Part shown: positions 49,720 through 59,638 of the stretch, piece after piece | How positions within the stretch are numbered: the stretch's first letter is position 1 | Layout: the number at the start of each line of letters is the position of its first letter | Position numbers and translations under genes: made by a program | Assembly: GCA_027924585.1 (NCBI GenBank) | Contig: BSBM01000826.1 | Location: 15,640,001-15,704,000, forward strand | Origin: Larix kaempferi | Lineage: Eukaryota; Streptophyta; Pinopsida; Pinales; Pinaceae | DNA length: 64,000 nt | Direction: 5' to 3' | Notes under the pieces: generated by a model | Seen by the model: only the letters and a program-made list of their open reading frames with translations | What the model was told of the DNA's origin: nothing | Databases searched by the model: none

Positions 49720-50090
49720 GTTTAGGCAACCCGAAACCCGCAACTCGACAGTTGTGGGTTGCGGGTTTTTCTTTGTAAATAATTTCGGGAAGTTTTGTCC
49801 TGAAACCCAAAACCCCCCAATTGCGGCTTTCGGCTTTCGGGAATTTTTTTTTAAAATTTGATATTGTTGCGTGTTCTCGAAACCCGCAATCCGACATTTT
49901 CGGCTTGCGGCTTTCGAGAAAAGTTTTTCGATTACGATTTTCTTTTTACATTCCCGAAACTCGCAACTCGACACTTTCGGGTTTCGGCTTTCGGGAATTC
50001 CTTTTGCGCTTTTGTTTTCTTACAATCTCGAAACCCGCAACCCGACACTTTCGGGTTTCGGCTTTCGGGATTCTTAAATAAATTTACGAA
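49720..50090. repeat. CCCGAAAC/TTTCGGG minisatellite upstream of the antisense frame
   Basis: Units starting CGAAACCCGCAA at 49878, 49955 and 50029 (74-77 bp apart), each with GACACTTTCGGGTTTCGG and GGCTTTCGGGA. At the left edge AACCCGCAAC and GTTGCGGGTT form a 10-bp inverted repeat (about 49735-49768). CG-dinucleotide density is clearly higher than in the surroundings. Open frames across it are repeat artefacts. Confidence 0.8.
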
Positions 50091-50181
50091 ATAAGATATG
50101 AACCCGATCCTGCACTCCGCTTCAGTACATCTCGGCCGTTCATTTGTTCTGATTGCATGGTTATCTTTAATTCGGTGAATT

Positions 50182-50192
50182 CAATAAATAGG
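50182..50192 (+). promoter_or_regulatory. Possible TATA-like site for the antisense frame
   Basis: TCAATAAATAG lies about 230 bp upstream of the ATG at 50414. It is only a composition match. Confidence 0.3.
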
Positions 50193-50307
50193 GTTTTTCC
50201 TATTTTATTTTTACCATTTTACTTTTGAAGAATTACTCCGTCGCACTGTTGTTTTTACCGTGGATTGCGTATCAGGTGTCGTTTTTTCCGTTTGTTTGCT
50301 ATTTCAG

Positions 50308-50393
50308 GTAAGCTTACTGTCATCCTTACACTACCAGTTTACAATTTTGCTATTTTTGGATTGATTTTAAATATTAATTTTCTTATTGATCAG
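50308..50393 (+). other. Possible 5'-UTR intron of the antisense frame
   Basis: TTTCAG followed by GTAAGCTTACTG and ending TTATTGATCAG fits plant donor and acceptor consensus. The 86-bp AT-rich piece lies just before the start codon region. No transcript evidence is available. Confidence 0.45.
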
Positions 50394-50413
50394 AAATTGC
50401 AAGTTCTTTCGCC

Positions 50414-53400
50414 ATGTCGAGAGGTACACGTTCTAAACCGCCACTCAGAGATCCCCTGACCAAAGACCCTAATTTTGGTTTGCTCTCTGACACCAGTGAG
50501 CGAGTCACTGAGACATACCAGATGGATTGGTTGAAAAATACGCCATTTTTGATAATGATGACCTTTCTCATATTGAGAACGATAGACCAATGTACGAGAG
50601 AATTAGGACTTCCCAAATTCATGCTATTGCTACGCGCCCTGTTATCCTGCCTTACACAGATGCTGTAAAATGGATAATTGAGAATGCTAGTGTTAAAGAC
50701 CGTTGTTTTAACAATAGCACGGGGTGCCAATTAACACATTTTCGCCCGGAGGTTTTTGTCTGAGCTTTTGCTCTGAAACCACATGTACAGACCCTCTCCC
50801 CGGAGTTTATACAGTCGTCCAAAACCCGGTTCAATTTTAACGAGATGATTAGGTCATGGATGCTTAACCCTAATGGATTTGTGCTTAAGGCTGATAACCT
50901 TTATCCCATCATTTGGTTTAAGGAACCCTACTCTTTACTGGCAGCCATGCTTTGCAGGCTTTTTGGTCTACCGAATTGTTCTCTTTTCAAAGCAGAATGG
51001 GTACCTATAGCACATCTTGTGCTAGTCACAGGTGAGTCTTTCCCATGGGCCTCTATCCTGTCGGTTGAATTAAAGAATGCCATTCATGAATATCAAAAGG
51101 CTCCAACTCATAAGAAACCACCCTTTTTCCTATCTGCATATGTCCTTGATGTTTTTTGCTCAGAGTTCCAGTACCCTAACTTGGGTTGGAATTGGACCCC
51201 TTCAGACCCTCCTGTACATATTTATCATTCAGCACTGTGGGAAGAGAATTTTGCACCCTTGTTATATGACATTTGTGACCACTTCATGAGTACCATCTAT
51301 TTCAAGATCTTCAGGCAACCGCCACCTGCATTCTTAGAAGATGCTAAGACTTTCATCAACACCATGGGTGATTGGTATGTAGGTGAGTATTTTTCATACA
51401 TCAGGATTTGGGGAAGTGACATAGTGCACTTGCTTCCCAGGATTGTCCCGGACAGGATGGTAATACAGGAGGTTTCTTTTCAAATTGTCACTGATGGCAT
51501 GTATAAGAAACTCACAGGTCCCAGGAAGAAAGGTTGGCCTAAGTTTTCTCTCAATCTTGGTCAGCTGGTTATCCCAACTTCAACTTGGGTTGCAGTTCTT
51601 GGTGACCAGATAGCTGCCTTGAGATTAGGCACTACCTTGAAAAGGAAACATGATCCCAAGAAGTTCTTGGATGCACACCTCAAGCAAATACACATGAAAA
51701 CAGATTATGCACATGAGTTAGTTCTAGATGACTTCATATACCAAGGGGTGGACACATTCTCACAGGCTCTAGCTAGGGCAAAAGACTTACAAGAAAAACA
51801 GGACATTTTAAGGTACCAGAATGAACTTAAGGTTGGAGTTCTGAGTTACAGGGCCATGCAGCTAAATCTCATTGAACAAGCAAGAAGAGACTTAGAAGAG
51901 AAAGAGGCTCAGAAGGCCAATGCTCCTCTCATGATTACATTCCCTGATGGAAACAAAGGTAAAGCTCCTCTAGGGGAACCCTCTCAAGAGAAAGTTGGTG
52001 AAGAAGCTAAAGCAATGCTGTAGTCAGCTCGTGAATCCAAGCAGCAAATGGCACAATTGACATCAATGTTAAATACCCAATTGCTGGAACCTCCAAAGCT
52101 TGTAGTCAACATTCAGCTACCAATTGCATCAAATGTTCAAATCTCTACTGAAGAAACTCAAGAAGATGATGACTTGGTCATAACTCAGGCTAGCCCGGCT
52201 AAGAGGCAGAAAGTCCTGCCTTCTTCATCACAGGTTCCTACAGTTGACATAATTGATTGTGATGAAGAAGTGGTCCCACCTCCTTCGGTACCAGTAACAG
52301 AAGAAGTTACTGAAGATCCTAAGATTGCCATTGAATTGTTGGATAGTATTGATATGGATCAGTCCTTCCCTGAGCAATCAGTGTTAGAATTTAATGCTGC
52401 TCCTGGCATTGCATCATCAGCATTTGTGCTGCAATCTGTCCAACCAACCTCTATTGTGCCTTTAGGGGGAACACTTCCATTTTCCTTATCACACTTGTTC
52501 AACACCCTCAATGACACTACTATTCCATTGCCCGAACACTCAGTCCCTTTTTCAATTCCATTATCTATTGCTACAGAAGTCCAGCCTTCGGTTGCCCCTT
52601 TGCAGTCACCCATAGTTAATTTATCAACAGCCACTACTGATGTATCTTCTAAGATTTCCTCACCATCTTCACCCACCAAAGTTCATAGTCAACTTCCACT
52701 TCCAAAAGCTAATGATGACACTCAGGTTCCATTATCTAAAGCCTTTGTTTCAATTCCTTCCCCAGATAGAGTTTTGTTAGTTCCTCAAGCCATCACTACA
52801 CCTTCAGTCACTACGCAAGTCACCATACCTATTCCTACCCTTGTTGTCACCCAAACACCTTCACTAATCTCAACAGTTAGTGTCACTTCTACTTCCACAC
52901 AGTCAATGGTTGAATACATAGATGAAGATGTAGTTCCCCTTGGGAATTACGTCTATAGCAAGGGTGACAAGGCAGTGATGAAAAGGACCAGGAAAAGAGG
53001 TCAAGGTCAAGGTGGTTTGGAAACACCTAAACCAGATCAAGTAATATGGGCTCCCAGGACCAATAATCCAAGAATTGAGGCAATTGAAACAACAACAGCT
53101 GTAGGAGCCTTTGCCACTGCTAATTGGCATTTGGTCCAGGTTTTGGATAAGGAAGTTGACCTCAGGGATGAAGAGATCAAAAACCTGAAAGAGGAATTGG
53201 CTGAAGCTAAAAAACAACATTCCACTGATGTGGCTGATCTCAGGAAAACTTGGGCAAGTAAGTTGCAAGACCTAGAGCAAAAGAATGCCACTCTTCTCAC
53301 TGAACTTAGTCTCTCACAATCTCAGCATTCCATTGATGTTGAAAAAATAGCTTCCTTGGAAAAGCAGGTTGAGGATGCAACTGCAAGTGCAGCATCCTCA

Positions 53401-54030
53401 AGTTTTCTCAAGTTTACACCTTGTGATTTTAAGAATCTGGCCCTCAAGGTGAATTAGGATCATCATAAACTGTTGGAGAAGGTTTACATTGCTTTGGATG
53501 AAATCAGGGAAAATTTCATTGATTTTTCCAAGATGTCCTCCACCCTTGAAAAACAAAAGGAGAAGAGACTTCAAGCTTTTAAGGCTCAGGACGAAATCAG
53601 TGGATGGCAGGGGTATATTAAGAATGCGCCAAAAGATATCCCAGTCCTTAGCAGTTTCCAGATTAAGAAGATCAAAGGCTCTCTAAATACTTGGCTCAAT
53701 TATAACGAAACCGCTGAAGAGACCATTAATAAATCTAAAGATATCTGCACCAGGGGATGGTATGCAGTTGACAACATTATGCATGCTCTAGGCTTACCAT
53801 TAATGACCCCTATCCTAGAAGCTTTGCCGCCAAAATGCAGACTTGTAGAGCTCGAGAGCAGGTGTGAGGAGTTTGCACAGAGAATTCGGGATCTTGAACA
53901 AGTCAACATCGAAGATGTGGATCGCTTGGTTAGAGAACCGGTCATCATGGAAGGCAAGATTCATATGTATCTTCGCACTTGGCACAAGCTGGCGAAGCAT
54001 GACATGGAGAATAACGTGTGCAATGTTTAG
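50414..54030 (+). pseudogene. Long antisense reading frame of Gyp-B, broken
   Basis: ATG at 50414 starts MSRGTRSKPPLRDPL; a 1-base frame change between about 50470 and 50527 moves the frame, which then stays the same to 54030 with stops only at 50761 (TGA), 52021 (TAG) and 53455 (TAG). The open parts between stops are about 420, 477 and 191 codons. The first large part is hydrophobic/aromatic, with LFGLPNCSLFKAEWVPIAHL and LGWNWTPSDPPVHIYHS. The second is Ser/Thr/Pro/Val-rich with an RTRKRGQGQGG basic patch, then a heptad-like Glu/Lys segment (about 53150-53400). The last part is helical and charged. I do not recognise an enzymatic domain. The pattern recalls plant transposon-associated proteins, and the position antisense to gag near the 3' LTR recalls the extra frames of Tat-type gypsy elements. 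Function unknown. Confidence 0.7.
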
Positions 54031-55183
54031 TTAGCTTTAGAATTTGTCAATTTCCCAAATATAGATGAGTTGTTAGGCATATATGAGAAATGGCAGGATT
54101 TCTTGGATCTATAGTTTGATCTGATTTTGTAATCCCTATTTTTGGGAAATCTCTATCTTTCTGTTCTGCTGTAATTTCTTATTTAAGAAGGAGGACCTCT
54201 CATAGTTAGGGGTTGGTAATTTTGGAGTTGCAAGTTAGCAGAAGACTGGACTGGAGATATTCTGTTAAGCAGAGCCTTTTGTAATTTCCGTACAAGACTT
54301 CTTTATACAGTAAAGTTATCTTTTAATCTATCTTCTGTTATTCCTCAAATTTCTTTGAGAATTTCTGACTTATTCTTCAAATTGTCATCTGTTATGTATC
54401 TGATCTTTCGCTAAACATTTGTTAATGCACAAATCTGTTGTATCGATTTCTCTATATGATTGATTTATGTTTCAAAGTACTTCATTGAGTTTTTTCAATA
54501 CAAGTATTTTCATGTCTTATTTCTGCAAATGATTCGGTGCATATAAATTTATATAATCAATGTTAATTTTTAAATTAGCAGAGTGATTATAGACTGGATC
54601 TTGAATGAGCCTGAATACTTGAAAGATTGTCATTTAATTTTCATTAACTGATAATAATTTAAGTTAACAAGTAATACAACTAAAGACATTTCTGTTGAAG
54701 CTGTTCAATTTACTTGTTTATCATACCTCAAGGCCAATCTGCACATAAACAAGCTTTCATTCTAGAATAGGACTAACTTAGACTAGTTTCCCTTTTCTGA
54801 AATAGGTTAGGTTAGCTTTGCATTACCATACCCACACCTTGGTTTTCCTTGACTGAAAAATTGATCTTATAGGTCAACTCACCTACTCTTAGAGTGCCAG
54901 CGGAGGCCTAATATCCGTGGGGGATCACCATACCAAACAGGTTGGGGATAGAATTGTTCTTGCGCAGGGTCTTTTGAAGCCTTTCAACTTGGGTTTTCTT
55001 CCTTTGTTGAGTGTCTTGGAACATTCTAGCACCTTTTGCATCTAACCTGCACAACCGAGGCATCAACAAGGAGCTTATTTCCTACTCTAAGCATGTCATA
55101 ATAAAACTGTTAAGTAAAATGATAAATTCAATGCAACCACTTTAACATTTCATCAATGTAAAATTTTTTCACCTTGTGTTTGG
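54031..55183. other. Gyp-B spacer between antisense frame and gag remnant
   Basis: About 1.15 kb, AT-rich, no conserved motif seen on either strand. It may hold the 3' end of an antisense transcript; no clear AATAAA is present. Confidence 0.4.
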
Positions 55184-56356
55184 TTACCAGCCAAAGCAAG
55201 GATACCTTATTTGCGAAATGTAAACCTGCGAAAATATTGAGGATGGGAGATCATAACCATGCAAAATAATATCAAACTGTTTCCTCAACTGGCAGGTCCT
55301 CTTGTAGGCTGCTTCTATCCAAGATTGGATAGGACTGATGTACAAATCTGTAGGATGGGGTAGATCAACCACACCACCATACTGCCTTAGAGGGCTTATT
55401 AGATGAAAAACCTCTGCAGTAACACAAGCCCCAGGCTGCTCCAAATCATAATAGAATTCTGAATGTGAAGATGAAGGTTGTGACTGCCGTTCAATTGACT
55501 GAGTTCCATCTGAATCTTCAATGCACAACTCTTCTGGGTCTTCATTACTATTACTCATGTTTGGTTCTGATTGATCATATGAAGCACATGCATGCTCCTC
55601 TTTTATATCAAGATTTCCCAAGGTCTCCGAATGCACATTCCCCTCTCTAGATACATCAAAAATGGGTTTTTCAATGTATGCCCAATAATCATCATAGGTA
55701 TCTTTGGCAAAGATGGATGATTTTTCACTACTTGTATCATGTCCCTAGTTATATTTGTGTTCCTCGTGGTCATAATAATCTTCTTTATAAGGCTCAACTT
55801 CAAAAATTTCACAAGAGAATAAGCTTTCCCCAACTTCATTAGCATATGGAGAGTAAAGAGGGGTATTATCATACACGAAACAATCTTCATCATAGATTTC
55901 TTTGCAAGCTTCTATAATTGTTTCTTCTGGAGGAACATCTGGAGCGAAAATGTCGTCATCTTCACTGAAGTAACCTTGAAATCCCAAATCTTCAATGTTT
56001 GTTATCATGGCAATGTGAGGAAACTCTTTAGAGACCTCCTCAATTAAAGATCTCTCATGAATGTCTTCGCTAATCTTTGCAATGGCTTCCTCTTCAGGTA
56101 AGTTTGGAATATACATGTGATCATCATCACTGAAATAGACCTGAGAGCACTCCGAATCTTCCATATTTTTTGTTAAAGTGAATTGAGGAGGGTCCTCAAC
56201 AATGTCCTCAATCAAGGATGCTTCATGAAACTCTTCAATAGGATCATCATGGATCATTCTCTCAAAGTCATATTGTGCTCCAGGGAGAATGACACCCTCC
56301 TTTTCAATAAGCTGCGTAATCTCTTCTTTATTGAGAGAGGCTAGAGGAATCTCCAA
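55184..56356 (-). pseudogene. Gyp-B acidic gag-downstream frame
   Basis: One minus-strand frame runs from 56356 to 55184 with a single TAG at 55745-55747. It is very acidic, with repeated blocks YFSDDDHMYIPNLPEEEAIA, YFSEDDDIFAPDVPPEETII and SEDIHERSLIEEVSKEFPHI, each an imperfect repeat of about 75 residues. The C-terminal part has YGGVVDLPHPTDLYISPIQS and AAYKRTCQLRKQFDIILHGY. No protease or zinc knuckle is visible. It lies downstream of the gag capsid-like part in element order, so it may be the C-terminal gag region. Its function is not known. Confidence 0.6.
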
Positions 56357-56507
56357 ATATTCAATGTATCCATCATGACGACATGAGGAGGCTCAGGGTC
56401 TTCCATGTGATATTTTATCTCGGGTAAGAAGTAAGCCAAGGTTTTTCAGTGAATCTTTCCATGTTGTCATCATCATACTGCCACTGCTTTAAGAAAATTC
56501 TAAGGAA

Positions 56508-56810
56508 TCATGAAAGGGAGGTAATACATTTGCTAGGAAGGCCCTCAACAAACCAATAATAAGCCTCTCCTTCCAGAGTACAAGCAAACATCTCCATCAT
56601 ATTATCTTCATATAAAACATTGAAGTCAACCAAAACCTTAAGGAAAGACATGATGTGTTGGACGACTGGATCACCATTTCCACAAAACATCGGCAAATAA
56701 CTTGATATATCCTCCTCACCATAGTGATAGTTAGGAAAACCTGGGATGTATGAAAAATTGATGGGAGGATATGCACTAGCAATTTGAGCACTATACTCTT
56801 TGTCATCCAT
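56508..56810 (-). pseudogene. Gyp-B gag capsid-like part
   Basis: MDDKEYSAQIASAYPPINF, then PMFCGNGDPVVQHIMSFLKV, YEDNMMEMFACTLEGEAYYW and FVEGLPSKCITS: the spacing and the EGEAYYWF...LP block are those of the retrotransposon gag domain of Ty3/gypsy elements. The frame ends at 56508. Another frame nearby continues with QWQYDDDNMERFTEKP, so a frameshift separates the rest. The leader in front of it is interrupted by S5. Confidence 0.8.
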
Positions 56811-56956
56811 ATTGGTATCAATAACGTCAGTCTGAAATAACCATAGAGCACATCTTGTACTGAATTAGGGGAGTTGTCAGAATGATATGTCTTTAAGTTT
56901 ACTGTGTCGCATGCGCTCATCTACACACAACCATTCTCCACAAATTGATGAGATAC

Positions 56957-58166
56957 TGTTAGATTTTGTGGTATCTCGGGATGTCCTCCATGATTCAGAT
57001 GCCTTGCATGGAGGTACATCAACAGTATAGGCATCAGTATGGAGTAGAGGGTGAGATACACTCTACTCAGTGGCATGAGTCCATTGGTGACTGAATGCGG
57101 ACCTTCCGGGGTGTTTTGCCCCCTGCATGTATGAGATTTGCATGGCCGGTCAGTGATTAAAAGATGCATGCAAAAGTTTTTGCATGCACCAATATTAGGT
57201 TTTTGGTAAACCTAATTGATTGGTGAGATTATATATAGAGGCAGGGGGTCCCCGGATGAGGTTGCTCAGTTGACTTATCAGAGAGTGATAGATTAGGAGT
57301 GAGGAGGGCGCATTAGTGCATGCAGGGCGACTTTCTGAGAGAGGAGCTTCTGCAGGAGGGAGAGTGGTTAGATCTGAGCTAGATCAGAGACCACTTGCTC
57401 CGAAGGCACTTGGCACCCAGATCTGTGGACTGAGATAGTTCACTTGAGTGGATTCTGTAGAGATTGTGAAGGACGACTTCCAGAGAGGGAGAGGGGCGCA
57501 TTACCTGAGGAGAGAGGAGCTCATTCAGAGTCCGATATGTCGATTGAGTGTCTGAGACTTTCAGGGGAGCCTTGCCTCAGTGTTTGAGGAAGGTCTGTGA
57601 TGATCAGAGCTCAGATCTGCTGAGATCTGATCTTGTACAAGCATTTGACATCTAGAGGGGAGGGCGCACTTTTCCATGCAGTGGAAGGGCGCATTCACTA
57701 GTTGAGCAGTTGGCCTTCTTCTAGAGCAGAGCAGATCAGAGCAGAGGGTTGAGAGTGGCAGTACAGTTAGAGCTACCCGCAAACAGACTCAGACCCAGAT
57801 TGGCAGCTAGGGCACATTTCCTTAGTGCATGCATCAATTGATGCATGCAGATCTAGGTTTTTGACTCATTCAGGATTGAGTGTTACATTTGAGGTAACAT
57901 TGTTGTATTTGCTTATTTCATATATTGCTCTGGGCTCGAGATAGAAGAAAGCCCCACAGGATTGCTGGTTTTCCCCGTTTGGGGTTTCCAGGGTATATGC
58001 AGTGTTATATGTGTGATTGATTGAGTATTTCAGTGTTTAAGTTGTAAAGAGATCTATAGTTGTTGATTCTTAAGTCATTAGAGTATTATTGATTTACAGA
58101 GACTCAAATTGCTTGAGATCTCGGGGCTATCCAAAGGGAGTAGTGATCTCTGAATTAAAATTTACA
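56957..58166 (+). mobile_element. S5: 1.21-kb solo copia LTR in the Gyp-B leader
   Basis: Starts TGTTAGATTTTG, ends TTAAAATTTACA, with GATAC at 56952-56956 and 58167-58171. TATA-like TATATATAG at 57230-57238 and the GGTTTTCCCCGTTTGGGG block at about 57968 fix the sense as +. It is the longer relative of S3. RY words (GCATGCA) occur at 57165-57187 and 57826-57850. No PBS or second LTR. Confidence 0.88.
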
Positions 58167-58171
58167 GATAC

Positions 58172-58400
58172 AAGGGTTTTATCCCTTCAATGGAGTCGCC
58201 ATGTGAGAATACAAATATGCATTAAAAACTCTCACAAAATATATGTTTTGTTTTACTTTGAAATTTTATAAAAGGAAAAAAAGTTAGTGGAGACGGCAGA
58301 TGAAAGAATAAATTTCTACCCGAAACATTCATCAATCAAAGCAAAAACAAAAAAGGAAAAAAACAAAAAGTCGTGACCTGGGAATAGAAAGGTTTATCCA
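58172..58400 (-). other. Gyp-B leader with TGGCGACTCC motif
   Basis: Leader between PBS and S5. The + strand has ATGGAGTCGCCATG at 58189-58202 (minus TGGCGACTCCAT); similar motifs lie in the Gyp-E and Gyp-C leaders. Confidence 0.55.
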
Positions 58401-58414
58401 CGAAAACGGCGCCA
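58401..58414 (-). promoter_or_regulatory. Gyp-B primer-binding site
   Basis: The minus strand reads TGGCGCCGTTTTCG three bases after the LTR end, a standard PBS type of Tat/Athila gypsy elements. Confidence 0.85.
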
Positions 58415-58417
58415 AAT

Positions 58418-59009
58418 TGTTTCCGCCTAATACACACCTGGGGGGAACGCGACAGGAAAGCTTCAAGCCGCTTGGTGTGTCCTTGGGGGCAAGTGAGAGT
58501 CAAGTGCTGTCACCTGATAACTCGACTCCTCCGTCTAGGATTACTCCTAGCGAAGCCAAGGGGGGTGGTCCCTATGAAATTATTCTAAGGATGTTAACTA
58601 CGAAAACAAGTTAAAGTCTAATCTAGGAGTTGAAATGATAAGATGGAAAAATAGTACAACCAAGCATCATTTGCAATTTAAATAAATTAATTAACACCAC
58701 ACATGATAGATAAGCATTCACGACATTTTATAATTGAAACTTAAAACATGGAAAACAAAAGACCAGTGCCGAGAATGTGTAATGCCATTGTTGCTGTGTA
58801 GTGTCGTGAAAGTATTGCAAAGGCTTGTTGGTATATTTTAGAATTATTAATGGGTACTAATGGAGTGGGTAAATTCTTGGTTTGGCCCAAAGAAGTCTAA
58901 TCTCTCGAACTGAGTGCTATAGCGGTTTAACGAAGTGTCCAACGAGGCGAGGATGGACCTACTTAAAGTAGCCTTCTGACTCTATGGTGTACACCCACGC
59001 AATCTCCTG
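58418..59009 (-). repeat. Gyp-B 5' LTR, truncated
   Basis: Matches 38427-38753 and 45992-46258 (the 3' LTR without CopT-2) with about 95% identity by eye. It holds the uninterrupted CTTAA target of CopT-2 at 58740-58744. Similarity stops after CCCACGCAATCTCCTG at 59009, where Gyp-C sequence begins. Confidence 0.88.
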
Positions 59010-59636
59010 ATGTATCCATTTGGCATAAGATGAGGTGCCCCATATATTTTTGAAAAATCAAAAGGAGATGGCCTGGGTTTCCTAAAGGCTCTAGTTGCTT
59101 GAGTTGGGCGAGAATCATTCACCAAACACCTTGGCTAGGTTTGATATTTTCTAACTGGTTCACTTGGGATATTTGGAGAAGAAAATTTATTAGATGGATG
59201 AGGTAAATGATGGGTATCATAAGAATCTTGATATGCAGGTTCATACCCATACTTATATTCGTAATCATCCTCATACCGAAATATTGGATTCCTTTTACTA
59301 TATTCTCTTAATTCCTTCAAAGTCTGTAAAAAGTCACGAAGAACATCTGGGTCCATAATGAATTATAAATTAAGATTCCCCAGTGGAGTCTATATATGGG
59401 TTCGCTAGTCGAGTCGCATTGTGGAGTCGCCAGGTGAACCACAGAAGTAATTCACCGAAAATATAAATGTTGTAGGAGAGATGAGATGAGTGAATTAAAA
59501 TGGTGATTTGGTTAATTATGCAATGGATAAATATAATCACCAATGTAAAAGACCAGATGCGATAATATATGAATAACGCACGGACACTCGCAGACACCGA
59601 AGGTAAGCCTCTACCTCCCCGACAACGACGCCAAAA
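59010..59636 (-). mobile_element. Gyp-C fragment: gag start and leader
   Basis: Minus strand: a PBS at 59633, leader with TGGCGACTCCAC (about 59421-59432 on +), and a short frame at 59356-59135, MDPDVLRDFLQTLKELREYS, which looks like the start of a gypsy gag. The frame runs into Gyp-B LTR sequence at 59009 without any target duplication visible. Confidence 0.6.
59616..59633 (-). promoter_or_regulatory. Gyp-C primer-binding site
   Basis: The minus strand reads TGGCGTCGTTGTCGGGGA three bases after the LTR end at 59637; the Tat/Athila type with one change. Confidence 0.85.
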
Positions 59637-59638
59637 TG

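Larger units (their letters stand above)
38427..59009 (-). mobile_element. Gyp-B: non-autonomous gypsy element with an antisense reading frame
   Basis: Read on the minus strand: 5' LTR fragment (59009-58418), PBS, leader (cut by S5), gag remnants (56810-55184), a noncoding stretch, a long frame on the opposite strand (50414-54030), a CG-rich minisatellite, and the 3' LTR (49215-38427, cut by CopT-2). The two LTR ends agree closely over about 590 bp, so they are treated as a pair. No protease, RT, RNase H or integrase motif was found on the minus strand. An antisense frame near the 3' LTR is known from some Tat-lineage gypsy elements (for example gene23 of Grande). The link between the two LTRs is inferred, since the 5' LTR is truncated and no target duplication can be tested. 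Confidence 0.7.
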
